A DNA stretch of 11,278 bases from NCBI GenBank assembly GCA_049642385.1, contig JBAROU010000026.1, positions 1 to 11,278 of the forward strand, written 5' to 3'. Under the pieces are notes generated by a model that did no database searches, was not told where the DNA came from, and worked only from the letters and a program-made list of their open reading frames with translations. This stretch comes from JBAROU01 sp049642385 (GTDB lineage Bacteria > Chloroflexota > Dehalococcoidia > DSTF01 > RBG-16-68-14). This document shows, piece by piece, positions 1 to 6,093 of the stretch (its first letter is position 1; each line of letters opens with the position of its first letter). The position numbers and the translations under genes are program-made.

Positions 1-338
1 CCGTACTTCGCCAGCAGGCTAAGGTAGTCGGAGCGGTGGAGCAGCTTGATCTGGTGCTGCGGGTAGCGCTCCTGGAAGCGGCGCAGCTTGCGATGCTTTT
101 CCGTCACTAGTCGCTGCTGCAACGTGGTCAGCTCGATGTAGAGATCGAGGGCGGGCAGGTAGAAATCAGGCGTGAACGCTTCGGTGATGCGGCCGTCCTG
201 CTCGTTGAGGGTGAACGACTGCGGTTCGTATTGCCAGGAGAGTCCGTAGAAGTCAAGGAGGCGGGCGAACTCCTCCTCGCTCACGTGGGCGAAGCGCACG
301 GGCGCGTTTGTCAGTACGCCGTCCGCCTCAGGATCCAT
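1..338 (-). CDS. PD-(D/E)XK-like N-terminal domain protein, partial (possibly fused to a hypoxanthine phosphoribosyltransferase)
   Basis: This gene runs off the left edge, leaving 112 complete residues from an ATG at 338. The visible part reads as one alpha/beta domain. It has an N-terminal helix (EEEFARLLDFYG), then a strand-rich region containing TPDFYLP (residues 56-62) and YIELTT (67-72), then a basic helix (EKHRKLRRFQERYP) and a final strand (QIKLLHRSDY). The PD...E-x-x spacing resembles the PD-(D/E)XK nuclease fold, but Thr71 stands where the catalytic Lys would be, so nuclease activity is doubtful. From memory, very similar domains precede a hypoxanthine phosphoribosyltransferase in Chloroflexota and relatives, and the missing C-terminus may be that enzyme; this cannot be confirmed here. 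The ATG lies 5 bases after the TetR stop codon, and AAGGG just before it may serve as a ribosome binding site, so the two genes are probably co-transcribed. Confidence 0.7.
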   Translation of the reverse strand, partial: MDPEADGVLTNAPVRFAHVSEEEFARLLDFYGLSWQYEPQSFTLNEQDGRITEAFTPDFYLPALDLYIELTTLQQRLVTEKHRKLRRFQERYPQHQIKLLHRSDYLSLLAKY

Positions 339-343
339 CGCCC

Positions 344-1024
344 TTACGTCTGCAGGCCTCGCACGAACTGTTCGACCGCAGTGCGAACGCGCACGACGAG
401 TTCCGGCGACGGTTCGTCCCCGTCACGGTCTTGGCCGAACATGAGGTCGTCGATGAACGGCCCGACCGAGAGGATGACGAGCTGGCGCGCTGTCACGTCG
501 ACATCGATCGATGGCAGCTCGCCGCGCTGGATGAACTCGCGCAAGATGCGCGCCTCGCCTTTGCGCCAGCGTTCGGTGACCATGCGATAGTCGTCGGTCG
601 CGACAGTATCCTCGCTCATCGCCTCGCTGAAGAGGACTTTCATGAAGTCTTTGTTGCGCTGCATGATGCCCAGCGCGGCGATGGCGATCGAGGTGAGCGT
701 TTCGAGCGGGGGCTGGCTGACCGAGGCCTGCTCGAGCTCACTCAGAGCGGAGGTGATGCCGCGCTCTTCGAACAGCGCCTCGAAGAGGTCACGCTTGGAG
801 GCGAAGTGGTAGTAGATAGCGGCGTCCGTGATGCCGGCGGCCTGGGCGATGTCGCGGACGCTGGTGCGGGCGAAGCCCTTCTCGGAGAAGAGACGAAGCG
901 ATGCGTCGAGGATCTGCTTGCGGGTGAGTGGCCCGCGGCGGACCTTACGCGGGCCGCTTCGCTGTTGAGTCGTTCGTGCTGTGGTAACCAGCGTCTCCCT
1001 CGCCGTTCGCGTCGGCGCGAACAA
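344..1024 (-). CDS. TetR/AcrR-family transcriptional regulator
   Basis: A 226-residue one-component repressor. The N-terminal DNA-binding domain is at about residues 34-82. It begins with TRKQILDASLRLFSEKGF, then the helix-turn-helix TSVRDIAQAAGITDAAIYYHF, then SKRDLFEALF, a textbook TetR_N pattern. Residues 90-226 are helical and form the ligand-binding and dimerisation part, which varies too much to predict a ligand. The first 33 residues are a basic extension rich in Arg and Thr. No ATG lies upstream in frame; an in-frame stop at 1042-1040 limits the gene to the TTG at 1024, with later non-ATG codons as alternatives. Upstream is a strong TTGACA -35 element, and a perfect palindrome covers the -10, which points to autorepression. 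The gene diverges from the polysaccharide cluster and precedes the partial gene at 1-338. The regulated pathway is unknown. Confidence 0.93.
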   Translation of the reverse strand: MFAPTRTARETLVTTARTTQQRSGPRKVRRGPLTRKQILDASLRLFSEKGFARTSVRDIAQAAGITDAAIYYHFASKRDLFEALFEERGITSALSELEQASVSQPPLETLTSIAIAALGIMQRNKDFMKVLFSEAMSEDTVATDDYRMVTERWRKGEARILREFIQRGELPSIDVDVTARQLVILSVGPFIDDLMFGQDRDGDEPSPELVVRVRTAVEQFVRGLQT

Positions 1025-1036
1025 GCGCTTAACTTG

Positions 1037-1055
1037 GCACTAGCTTAGCTAGTGC
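1037..1055. promoter_or_regulatory. Candidate TetR operator (perfect inverted repeat)
   Basis: The sequence contains GCACTAGC, then TTA, then GCTAGTGC: two perfect 8-base arms around a 3-base centre. It lies 12 bases upstream of the TetR start and covers the proposed TetR -10 box. Size and position fit a TetR-family operator with dimer binding. Binding by this particular regulator is inferred from position only. Confidence 0.7.
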
Positions 1056-1071
1056 GGCGAGTCTCTGTCAA
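1042..1071 (-). promoter_or_regulatory. Promoter of the TetR gene
   Basis: On the minus strand there is a consensus -35 TTGACA at 1071-1066, an 18-base spacer, and a weak -10 TAAGCT at 1047-1042. Transcription would start near 1035, giving a leader of only about 10 bases before the TTG start. The -10 lies inside the palindrome at 1037-1055, so bound repressor would block RNA polymerase directly. Confidence 0.6.
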
Positions 1072-1140
1072 TTCGCGCAGGTTTGATCGCATATCTAACG
1101 CCTGATACGCTGGTACACCAGTACGCATGAGCGAAGTCAT
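1056..1140 (+). promoter_or_regulatory. Divergent upstream region of the polysaccharide cluster
   Basis: This gap must hold the promoter of the export operon. The best match is TTGATC at 1083-1088, followed after 17 bases by the poor -10 TACGCT at 1106-1111, so the promoter is either weak or not recognised by eye. A small inverted repeat, CTGGT-AC-ACCAG at 1110-1121, overlaps the proposed -10 region and could be a regulator site. The TetR operator lies about 28 bases upstream of the TTGATC, close enough that the repressor might also affect this side. Confidence 0.3.
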
Positions 1141-1144
1141 TTGA
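1127..1144 (+). other. Five-codon mini-ORF overlapping the permease start
   Basis: The sequence reads ATG AGC GAA GTC ATT TGA (MSEVI-stop). Its stop codon overlaps the TTG start of the permease in another frame (TTGA). It may be a leader peptide that couples translation to the permease. It may also be the true ATG start cut off by a one-base deletion, or pure chance. Confidence 0.25.
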
Positions 1145-1917
1145 ACGTCACGTTGATTCCATCGGGTAGGGCTTGGGAGCTGCTCTATCTGCTGACCCAG
1201 CGCGACCTCAAGCTCCGGTATCAGGACACGGCGCTCGGGTTCCTCTGGTCCATGGCGAAACCGCTGGCGCTGGGCATGGTGCTCTACTTCGCTCTCCAGA
1301 AGGTGGTCCGCATCCAAGTGCCGGACTATCATCTGGTCCTCCTCTCAGGGCTGTTTCCCTGGGTGTGGTTTCAGACGTCGGTGTTCCTGGCCACGGGCGC
1401 GTTCGCGGGCAACGGGGCGCTGATCAAAAGGGTGCGCTTCCCGAAGTTCGTGTTGCCCTTCTCGACGATCCTGAATACGGGCATCCATTTTCTGCTGGCG
1501 ATTCCGATCTTGATCATCCTCCTCGGGATCTCGGGCAAGGCGCCGTCGCCGACGTGGTTACTGGGCATCCCGATCCTGGTAACGATCCAGCTCGGGCTGC
1601 TGATGGGCGTCATCCTCTTTGTCGCCTCGATCGATGTGTACTTCCGAGACCTGGAGCACCTTACCGATGTCTTCTTGACGCTGCTGTTCTACAGCACGCC
1701 GATCATCTACCCGCTGAGTCGAGTCCCTGACGAATGGCGCTGGGTCGTGCTGATGAATCCGCTCGCGTCGCTGATCGAGGGATGGCGAGACCTCTTTCTG
1801 CACAACCAACTGCCGGGCCTCGATATCTGGCCCGCGGTGGTGTTTGCGATCGGCGCGCTATTGGTGGGCGGGCTGGTATTCCGGCGCCTCGAACCCGGGT
1901 TCGTCGATGCACTCTGA
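1141..1917 (+). CDS. wzm: ABC-2 type polysaccharide/teichoic acid export permease (Wzm/TagG family)
   Basis: A 258-residue integral membrane protein of the usual length for O-antigen, capsule or teichoic-acid exporters. The cytoplasmic N-terminal helix has the family motif RDLKLRYQDTALGFLW (residues 21-36). About six membrane segments follow, near residues 34-55, 65-88, 103-130, 139-165, 172-192 and 229-247. Other family marks are VYFRDL (167-171), FYSTPIIYP (183-191) and NPLASLIEGWRDLFL (206-220). The protein would form the transmembrane half of a transporter that moves lipid-linked polysaccharide across the cytoplasmic membrane, with the ATPase encoded immediately downstream (11-base overlap). 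The start is TTG at 1141; an in-frame stop at 1096-1098 and the lack of ATG/GTG leave no better choice, although the ribosome binding site is weak. In a monoderm host the substrate may be a cell-wall glycopolymer rather than O-antigen. Confidence 0.92.
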   Translation: MNVTLIPSGRAWELLYLLTQRDLKLRYQDTALGFLWSMAKPLALGMVLYFALQKVVRIQVPDYHLVLLSGLFPWVWFQTSVFLATGAFAGNGALIKRVRFPKFVLPFSTILNTGIHFLLAIPILIILLGISGKAPSPTWLLGIPILVTIQLGLLMGVILFVASIDVYFRDLEHLTDVFLTLLFYSTPIIYPLSRVPDEWRWVVLMNPLASLIEGWRDLFLHNQLPGLDIWPAVVFAIGALLVGGLVFRRLEPGFVDAL

Positions 1918-2692
1918 CGACACGCCGGCCATCGTTGTTGAACAGGTCTCAAAGCGTTATCTGCTACGCAGCGTGGGCCGGCAAGCGCTCAAGACGACGC
2001 TACTGACGCTGCCGGCGCTGCTGCTGAACCGCCAGACGCGAAACGCGTTTTGGGCGCTGCAAGATATCTCGTTCACGGTGCCACGGGGCCAATGCTTGGG
2101 GCTGGTGGGCCACAACGGCTCGGGCAAGAGCACCCTCCTGCGCACGATGGGCGGCATCTCGCCGCCGACGTCGGGCCGGGTGGAGACGAACGGGCGCGTG
2201 TCGTCGCTGCTCGAGCTCGGTGCGGGGTTCCACCCGCAGCTGAGCGGGCGGGAGAACGCGCTGCTGAACGCCGTGCTGCTTGGCTTGAGCCTGCGCGAGG
2301 CACGGGAGGCGCTGCCCGAGATCCTGGCGTTCTCGGAGTTGGGCGACTTCATCGACCAGCCGATGCTGACCTATTCATCAGGTATGTTCATGCGCCTCGG
2401 CTTCGCGGTGGCGGTGCACGTCAAGGCCGACATCCTGCTCGTGGACGAGGTGCTGGCGGTGGGCGATGCGGAGTTCCAGCGCAAGTGTTACACACACATG
2501 GAGGGGCTGCGCGCGAGCGGTGCGACGATCGTGCTCACATCGCATGACTTGCAAGCGATCCATCGCTACACTGACCGCGTGATCCTGCTCGACCACGGGC
2601 GGATAGCGCTGGAGGGGGAACCGAAGATGGTGCTACACGAGTATATGATGCGCGTCTTCCCACCAAAGGCCGAAGCGGTGGCGACATCGTGA
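1907..2692 (+). CDS. wzt: ABC transporter ATP-binding protein for polysaccharide export (Wzt/TagH family, short form)
   Basis: A 261-residue nucleotide-binding subunit partnering the preceding permease. All ABC motifs are present: Walker A GHNGSGKST (68-76), the exporter-specific loop LELGAGFHP with SGREN (102-117), signature YSSGM (156-160), Walker B DILLVDE (175-181), D-loop VGD (185-187) and switch His213 (TSHD). The N-terminal insertion LLRSVGRQALKTTLL before the first core strand is typical of Wzt/KpsT/TagH ATPases. The protein ends about 35 residues after the H-loop strand and lacks the C-terminal carbohydrate-binding domain that long Wzt proteins use to recognise chain termini. I chose ATG 1907, overlapping the permease by 11 bases, because the homologous region begins there; an upstream in-frame start at 1844 would only add permease-overlapping residues. 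Confidence 0.93.
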   Translation: MHSDDTPAIVVEQVSKRYLLRSVGRQALKTTLLTLPALLLNRQTRNAFWALQDISFTVPRGQCLGLVGHNGSGKSTLLRTMGGISPPTSGRVETNGRVSSLLELGAGFHPQLSGRENALLNAVLLGLSLREAREALPEILAFSELGDFIDQPMLTYSSGMFMRLGFAVAVHVKADILLVDEVLAVGDAEFQRKCYTHMEGLRASGATIVLTSHDLQAIHRYTDRVILLDHGRIALEGEPKMVLHEYMMRVFPPKAEAVATS

Positions 2693-3270
2693 TTGTCCGG
2701 CTCGACTTTGGGCGGGAGCGGAGACGCGCGCGCGCAATTCGCATCGCGGCGAGCACAGCGCAGGACGTGCAACTCGTGGCGCAACTGGGCGCCTCGTTGC
2801 CGTTCAGGGACGGCTGCGTGGACGAGATCTTCCTCGACCACGCGCTAGCGCACGAGGACGACTTCACGATGATCATGGAGGAGCTGTGGCGGATCAGCAA
2901 GCCGAGCACGCTCGTGCACGTGCGCTTGCCGCACGCCTCGTCCTCGTGGGCGCTCAGCCGCGACCCGCGCCACAGCCGGCACTTCACGCTGGAGACGTTC
3001 AACTACTTCGACCCACGGTTCCGCGACCAAACGTGCGCGACTCGCGCGTCGTTCCGCGTCGAACACGCGAAGCTTTACCTGACGGGCGCACGCGGCAGCG
3101 CGACGGGCCTGGCGCTGGCGCGCGGAGCGATGTCGCGCGTCGTCGAGGGGTTCGTGAACCAGAACCGGGGCATGCAGTACCGCTGGGAGCGTTGGTTCGC
3201 TCCGCTGGTGGGGGGATTCGAGGAGCTTTACGTTGTCCTTAGCGCCATCAAAGAGCGCTCCTACGGCTGA
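2689..3270 (+). CDS. Methyltransferase-like protein without a recognisable SAM motif I
   Basis: A 193-residue protein starting with GTG in a GTGA overlap with the ATPase stop. The middle looks like the second half of a class I SAM-dependent methyltransferase (Methyltransf_11 type). It has ASLPFRDGCVDEIFLDHALAH (residues 35-55), then an amphipathic helix EELWRISKPSTLVHVRLPH (64-82), where classical enzymes carry 'evaRVLkPGG'. The segment SRDPRHSRHFTLETFNYF (90-107) resembles a C-terminal part seen in sugar-cluster methyltransferases. The first 30 residues contain no GxGxG-like loop. Either SAM binding uses a degenerate N-terminus, or the protein is a non-catalytic partner of the two methyltransferases encoded next. 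The exact substrate is unknown; modification of the exported glycan is the contextual guess. Confidence 0.75.
   Translation: MIVRLDFGRERRRARAIRIAASTAQDVQLVAQLGASLPFRDGCVDEIFLDHALAHEDDFTMIMEELWRISKPSTLVHVRLPHASSSWALSRDPRHSRHFTLETFNYFDPRFRDQTCATRASFRVEHAKLYLTGARGSATGLALARGAMSRVVEGFVNQNRGMQYRWERWFAPLVGGFEELYVVLSAIKERSYG
3221..3225 (+). promoter_or_regulatory. Ribosome binding site fixing the TTG start at 3233
   Basis: AGGAG ends 7 bases before the TTG at 3233. No ATG or GTG near the N-terminus offers a comparable site, so this decides the start of the next gene even though it lies within the preceding coding sequence. Confidence 0.6.
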
Positions 3271-4045
3271 GCCGGCGTTCGACCTCGACTACTCGATCCA
3301 TGACTTCGAGATCGACCCGCACGCAGACAGCCAGTTCCTGTTCCGCCGGATCGAAGAGGCGATGCTGCGCGAAGGCGCTATCGCGGGCGGGCGAACGCTT
3401 GACGTTGCGTGCGGGGCGGGACAGCTCGCGGCGCGCGTGCGTGACCACGGCGGCGAGGGCTGGGGGCTGGATCCGTCGCCGGAGATGCTGGGCATCAGCC
3501 GCTGGCTGGTCCCCGCCGACCACGTCGTGCTCGTGCGCGGTCTGGCCGAGCAACTCCCCTTCCGCGATGGCAGCTTCGATCGCGTGATCTGCCAGGGATC
3601 GCTGGATCACTTCGTCGACCCGAGCGCGTTCATCAGCGAAGCCGCGCGCATCGTGCGCCCTGAAGGGCGCGTCGTGATCGCGCTGGCCAACTACCGGAGC
3701 CTCTCGTGCCGGCTGGGACAGCTCGCGCAGGACGTGGGCGAGGCGTGGTTCGGCCGAAGGTCGATCGACCACCGGCCCTACTGGGTGCCACCGCCGGACC
3801 ACTTCCACCTGGGCGACCTGCGCTTCGTGCGGCGACTGGGCGGCCGCTCGCTGCGCCTGGAGCGCTGCTACGGCATCTCGCTGCTGTGGCTGCTGCGCAG
3901 CTACTGGGGCGACTGGCGCTGGGGCGCATGGCTGGACAGCCTGCCGCGCCCGTTCGTGCAGTCGTTCCTGACGACGCTCGACACAATCGGTCAGCGCGTA
4001 CCTGCGCTGGCCGACATGATCGTCTCGGTGTGGCAGCCGCGATGA
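3233..4045 (+). CDS. Class I SAM-dependent methyltransferase (first of a tandem pair)
   Basis: A 270-residue methyltransferase of the Methyltransf_11 type. The SAM-binding motif I is TLDVACGAGQL (residues 55-65), the acidic residue at the end of strand 2 is Asp80 in GWGLDPSPEML, and the following motifs are AEQLPFRDGSFDRVICQGSLDHF (105-127) and ARIVRPEGRVVIA (138-150). The C-terminal 110 residues (HFHLGDL, YGISLLWLLRSYWG, VPALADMIVSVWQPR) are not general methyltransferase sequence but are shared with the next gene, so the pair are paralogues. It overlaps the preceding gene by 38 bases and the next by 4 (ATGA). Likely acceptors are sugars or lipid carriers of the exported polysaccharide, inferred from the neighbouring exporter. 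Confidence 0.88.
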   Translation: MSLAPSKSAPTAEPAFDLDYSIHDFEIDPHADSQFLFRRIEEAMLREGAIAGGRTLDVACGAGQLAARVRDHGGEGWGLDPSPEMLGISRWLVPADHVVLVRGLAEQLPFRDGSFDRVICQGSLDHFVDPSAFISEAARIVRPEGRVVIALANYRSLSCRLGQLAQDVGEAWFGRRSIDHRPYWVPPPDHFHLGDLRFVRRLGGRSLRLERCYGISLLWLLRSYWGDWRWGAWLDSLPRPFVQSFLTTLDTIGQRVPALADMIVSVWQPR

Positions 4046-4833
4046 CCACCTCGACCGAGTTCGATCTGGCGTGGGCCGTCGAGGAGGACGTGCCGCCGGG
4101 AAACCCGCGGCGCGACAGCCAATTCGTCTTCAAGCGTGTCCCTGAGCTGATCACGGCGAAGGCCACCGAAGGCCGGCCGCAGCGCGTGCTGGAGGTGGCC
4201 TGCGGGCTGGGCGGCCAGCTAGCGCTGCTGCGCGAGCGCTGCGGTGAGGCGTGGGGACTGGACGCATCGACAGCGTTGGCGCGCTACTGCCGTCAGCGCT
4301 TCGTGGAGGAAGGTGGCACACCGGTTGTCGCCGCGGTCGCGGAAGCGCTGCCGTTTCGGAGTGGCAGCTTCGACCGCGTCGTGTGCCAGGGATCGCTCGA
4401 CCATTTCGTGAAGCCGCGCCAGTTCATGCGCGAGGTCGCGCGTGTGCTGAAGCCGGACGGCCGCGCGATCATCGGTATCTCGAACTTCGACAGCCTGTCA
4501 TGCGTGCTGGGGCGAACGCTCTATCGGGTACAGGAGCGGCGCGGCGCACCAGTGTATCGCGGGCGCAACTACTGGGAGATCCCGCACAACCACGCCTTTC
4601 GCGGCACGTACGCTCTGCTCATGCGATTGGGCGAGCCTGGCCTTGAGCTGGTGGAGTGCCGCGGTGTGTCGATGCTGTGGCTCTTTCACCGCTGGACGCA
4701 GCTGATGGAGCGGCTGCCCGGCCCCCTCGCCTGGTCGACGATGAACACCATGGATCGGGTGGCCTACCACGTGCCCGCGCTCGCCGACCTGCTCGTCTCG
4801 GTGTGGCGACCACGAACGAACGCGCATGGCTGA
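4042..4833 (+). CDS. Class I SAM-dependent methyltransferase (second of a tandem pair)
   Basis: A 263-residue paralogue of the preceding protein. Motif I is VLEVACGLGGQL (residues 49-60), the strand-2 acid is Asp74 in GLDAST, and the later motifs are AEALPFRSGSF and CQGSLDHFV (115-123) with ARVLKPDGRAIIGIS (133-147). Both copies share RDSQF/ADSQF near the N-terminus, SLSC after the motif-III strand, a GxSxLWL segment and the ending VPALADxxVSVWxPR. The ATG at 4042 overlaps the previous stop as ATGA, the usual sign of translational coupling. The same frame stays open upstream to 3706, but that part overlaps the previous gene and is not similar to methyltransferases. The position-specific differences suggest the two enzymes methylate different sites or acceptors in one pathway; this is inference. 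Confidence 0.88.
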   Translation: MTTSTEFDLAWAVEEDVPPGNPRRDSQFVFKRVPELITAKATEGRPQRVLEVACGLGGQLALLRERCGEAWGLDASTALARYCRQRFVEEGGTPVVAAVAEALPFRSGSFDRVVCQGSLDHFVKPRQFMREVARVLKPDGRAIIGISNFDSLSCVLGRTLYRVQERRGAPVYRGRNYWEIPHNHAFRGTYALLMRLGEPGLELVECRGVSMLWLFHRWTQLMERLPGPLAWSTMNTMDRVAYHVPALADLLVSVWRPRTNAHG

Positions 4834-5455
4834 CCACGAATCGCCGGAGGGCCTGTGGGACGAGCTGCAGGAGTCGTATGACACATATCGCTACTACAGC
4901 TTTTTGCCCGATCCGCCGGACCGGCCGCTGGTTGATCACTGGCAGAAGAAGAGCGAGCGCCTGACCCGCATCTGGCTCAACATGCCGTTCTTACCAGTGG
5001 CGTTGCTGCGCGTACGCGACGCCTTGGTGAAGCGCGGCGTGCCGCTGCTCCCCTACTTCTGCGAGATGCTCAGCATTGGCTTGTGGCGCGTTTCGATCGG
5101 GCGACATGCTGTCATCGGCCCGGGGTTGATCATCCCGCACGGACAGGTCGTGATCGACGGCATCGTGCAGATAGGGCGCGACTGCGTGATCAACCCGTGG
5201 GTGACGATCGGGCTCAGCTCGAGCCGGAGCGTCGGATTCACCGGGCATGGGCCGACCATCGGCGACCGCGTGTTTATCGGCAGCGGTGCGAAACTGCTCG
5301 GGCCGATCACGGTCGGCGACAACGCGCGCATCGGCGCGAACGCCGTCGTGATCGACGACGTGCCTGCGGGCGCGACAACCGTCGGCGTACCGGCGCGCGT
5401 GGTACACGAAGCGCCGCCGCCATCGCTGGCAAGCCTGACGACGAATGCGGGCTGA
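4826..5455 (+). CDS. Left-handed beta-helix O-acyltransferase (serine acetyltransferase family)
   Basis: A 209-residue protein. Residues 1-85 are helical (LWDELQESYDTYRYYSF, HWQKKSERLTRIWLN), and residues 88-192 form hexapeptide repeats: IGRHAVIGPGLIIPHG, VQIGRDCVINPWVTIG, PTIGDRVFIGSGAKLLGPITVGDNARIGANAVV, and the capping DVPAGATTVGVPARVV. The arrangement is that of CysE-type enzymes: a His in IIPHG (His105), a second His in the GHGPTIGD loop (His141), and the cap GVPARVV. In glycan clusters such enzymes usually acetylate sugars with acetyl-CoA rather than make O-acetylserine, and the position after the methyltransferases (8-base overlap) favours that role. True CysE proteins are longer at the N-terminus. 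Family assignment is firm; the acceptor is inferred. Confidence 0.85.
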   Translation: MADHESPEGLWDELQESYDTYRYYSFLPDPPDRPLVDHWQKKSERLTRIWLNMPFLPVALLRVRDALVKRGVPLLPYFCEMLSIGLWRVSIGRHAVIGPGLIIPHGQVVIDGIVQIGRDCVINPWVTIGLSSSRSVGFTGHGPTIGDRVFIGSGAKLLGPITVGDNARIGANAVVIDDVPAGATTVGVPARVVHEAPPPSLASLTTNAG

Positions 5456-5485
5456 CGCTATGGTATGGTGCAGCCACGAAGGCAC

Positions 5486-5491
5486 AGGAGG
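5486..5491 (+). promoter_or_regulatory. Strong ribosome binding site of the RmlC-like gene
   Basis: A full AGGAGG stands 8 bases before ATG 5500 and decides that start; the open frame extends upstream to 5083 but overlaps the acyltransferase gene. Confidence 0.75.
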
Positions 5492-5499
5492 CAGGAAGC

Positions 5500-5958
5500 A
5501 TGATTGACGGCGTTGAGCTGAAGGCGCTTACTACCCATCGCGACGAACGCGGCTTCTTCCGCGAGATCGCGCGCAACACGGAGGAGATCGTGCGTGAGGG
5601 TTGGGCCCAGGTGAGCCACTCGCTCATGCACCCGGGGGTGGCGAAGGCGTGGCACGTCCACCCGACGCAGATCGACTGGTGGTACGTGGCGGTCGGCGAC
5701 CTCAAAGTGGGGCTGTACGACACGCGCGACGGCTCCCCTACCAAAGGCCAGCTGGACGAGGTGCTGCTGGGGGAGCACTACGACGCGCAGCTGCTGAGGA
5801 TCCCGCCCGGCGTCGCCCACGGCTGCCGCGTGATCGGCGGGACGGCGCATCTCATCTACCTAACCGCCAAGACGTACGACCCGGCGGAGGAGAATCGCAT
5901 CGCCCACGACGACCCGGGCATCGGCTACGACTGGACGGCGCTGCCGCCGATCATGTAG
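5500..5958 (+). CDS. dTDP-4-dehydrorhamnose 3,5-epimerase-like protein (RmlC family cupin)
   Basis: A 152-residue cupin, somewhat shorter than classical RmlC (about 180). Family marks appear in order: DERGFFREIA (residues 15-24) corresponds to the substrate-binding DxRGxF, AWHVHP (50-55) holds the putative catalytic base His (His52 or His54), WYVAVGDLKVGLYDTR (61-76) is the cupin strand pair, RIPPGVAHGCRVI (100-112) matches IPPGFAHGF, LIYLTAKTYDP (118-128) contains the conserved Tyr120, and DDPGIGYDW (137-145) matches the DDPxIGIxW ending. The reaction would be epimerisation of a nucleotide-activated 4-keto-sugar, producing a deoxysugar for the glycan. The companion rmlA, rmlB and rmlD are not in the window. 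The changed His motif (HVH for LHYQ) leaves room for a 3- or 5-only epimerase or a related isomerase. It sits 44 bases after the acyltransferase, probably in the same operon. Confidence 0.82.
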   Translation: MIDGVELKALTTHRDERGFFREIARNTEEIVREGWAQVSHSLMHPGVAKAWHVHPTQIDWWYVAVGDLKVGLYDTRDGSPTKGQLDEVLLGEHYDAQLLRIPPGVAHGCRVIGGTAHLIYLTAKTYDPAEENRIAHDDPGIGYDWTALPPIM

Positions 5959-5974
5959 CGCTCGCGGGCGGCTG

Positions 5975-6046
5975 CTCCGGCTTCGTCTCGGGCACCTCCG
6001 GCGCCCCTCAGAGCCGCTCCGGCCGACCCAAAAAAGACAGCTCCGG
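5975..6046. repeat. Four phased CTCCGG motifs
   Basis: CTCCGG begins at 5975, 5996, 6017 and 6041, a spacing of 21, 21 and 24 bases. The 21-base period equals about two DNA helical turns, so the motifs would face the same side of the helix. The sequences between them are not repeated. The last copy runs into the 10-base palindrome GGATATATCC at 6045-6054. It could be a cluster of protein sites or a chance result of GC-rich sequence. Confidence 0.35.
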
Positions 6047-6064
6047 ATATATCCTGCATGGCGC

Positions 6065-6093
6065 TTGATTTCTTATGGCGCCTCCAGTACTAT
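6065..6093 (+). promoter_or_regulatory. Candidate upstream promoter (P1) of the lactonase gene
   Basis: TTGATT at 6065-6070, a 17-base spacer, and TACTAT at 6088-6093 (4 of 6 matches in each box). Transcription would begin near 6100 and give a leader of about 265 bases before the lactonase ATG, including the hairpins described below. Confidence 0.45.

Noticed and set aside
1045..1332. 95-residue minus-strand frame across the TetR/permease intergenic region
   Set aside because: It covers the TetR promoter and operator and the permease start, and its sequence has no family resemblance.
3248..3808. 186-residue minus-strand frame opposite the methyltransferase
   Set aside because: Composition typical of an antisense shadow, no ribosome binding site, and the plus strand has clear SAM motifs.
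3706..4041. Upstream extension of the second paired methyltransferase
   Set aside because: It would overlap the previous gene by over 300 bases and encodes Ala/Arg-rich sequence without similarity to the family; the ATGA overlap at 4042 is a natural start.
5083..5499. Upstream extension of the RmlC-like gene
   Set aside because: It lies inside the acyltransferase gene in another frame, while AGGAGG and ATG at 5486-5502 give a normal start.
6041..6056. Possible terminator at the GGATATATCC palindrome
   Set aside because: The 10-base palindrome has no usable loop and no T-run follows on the plus strand; the A-run at 6030-6035 would only help a minus-strand terminator, for which no stem was found.
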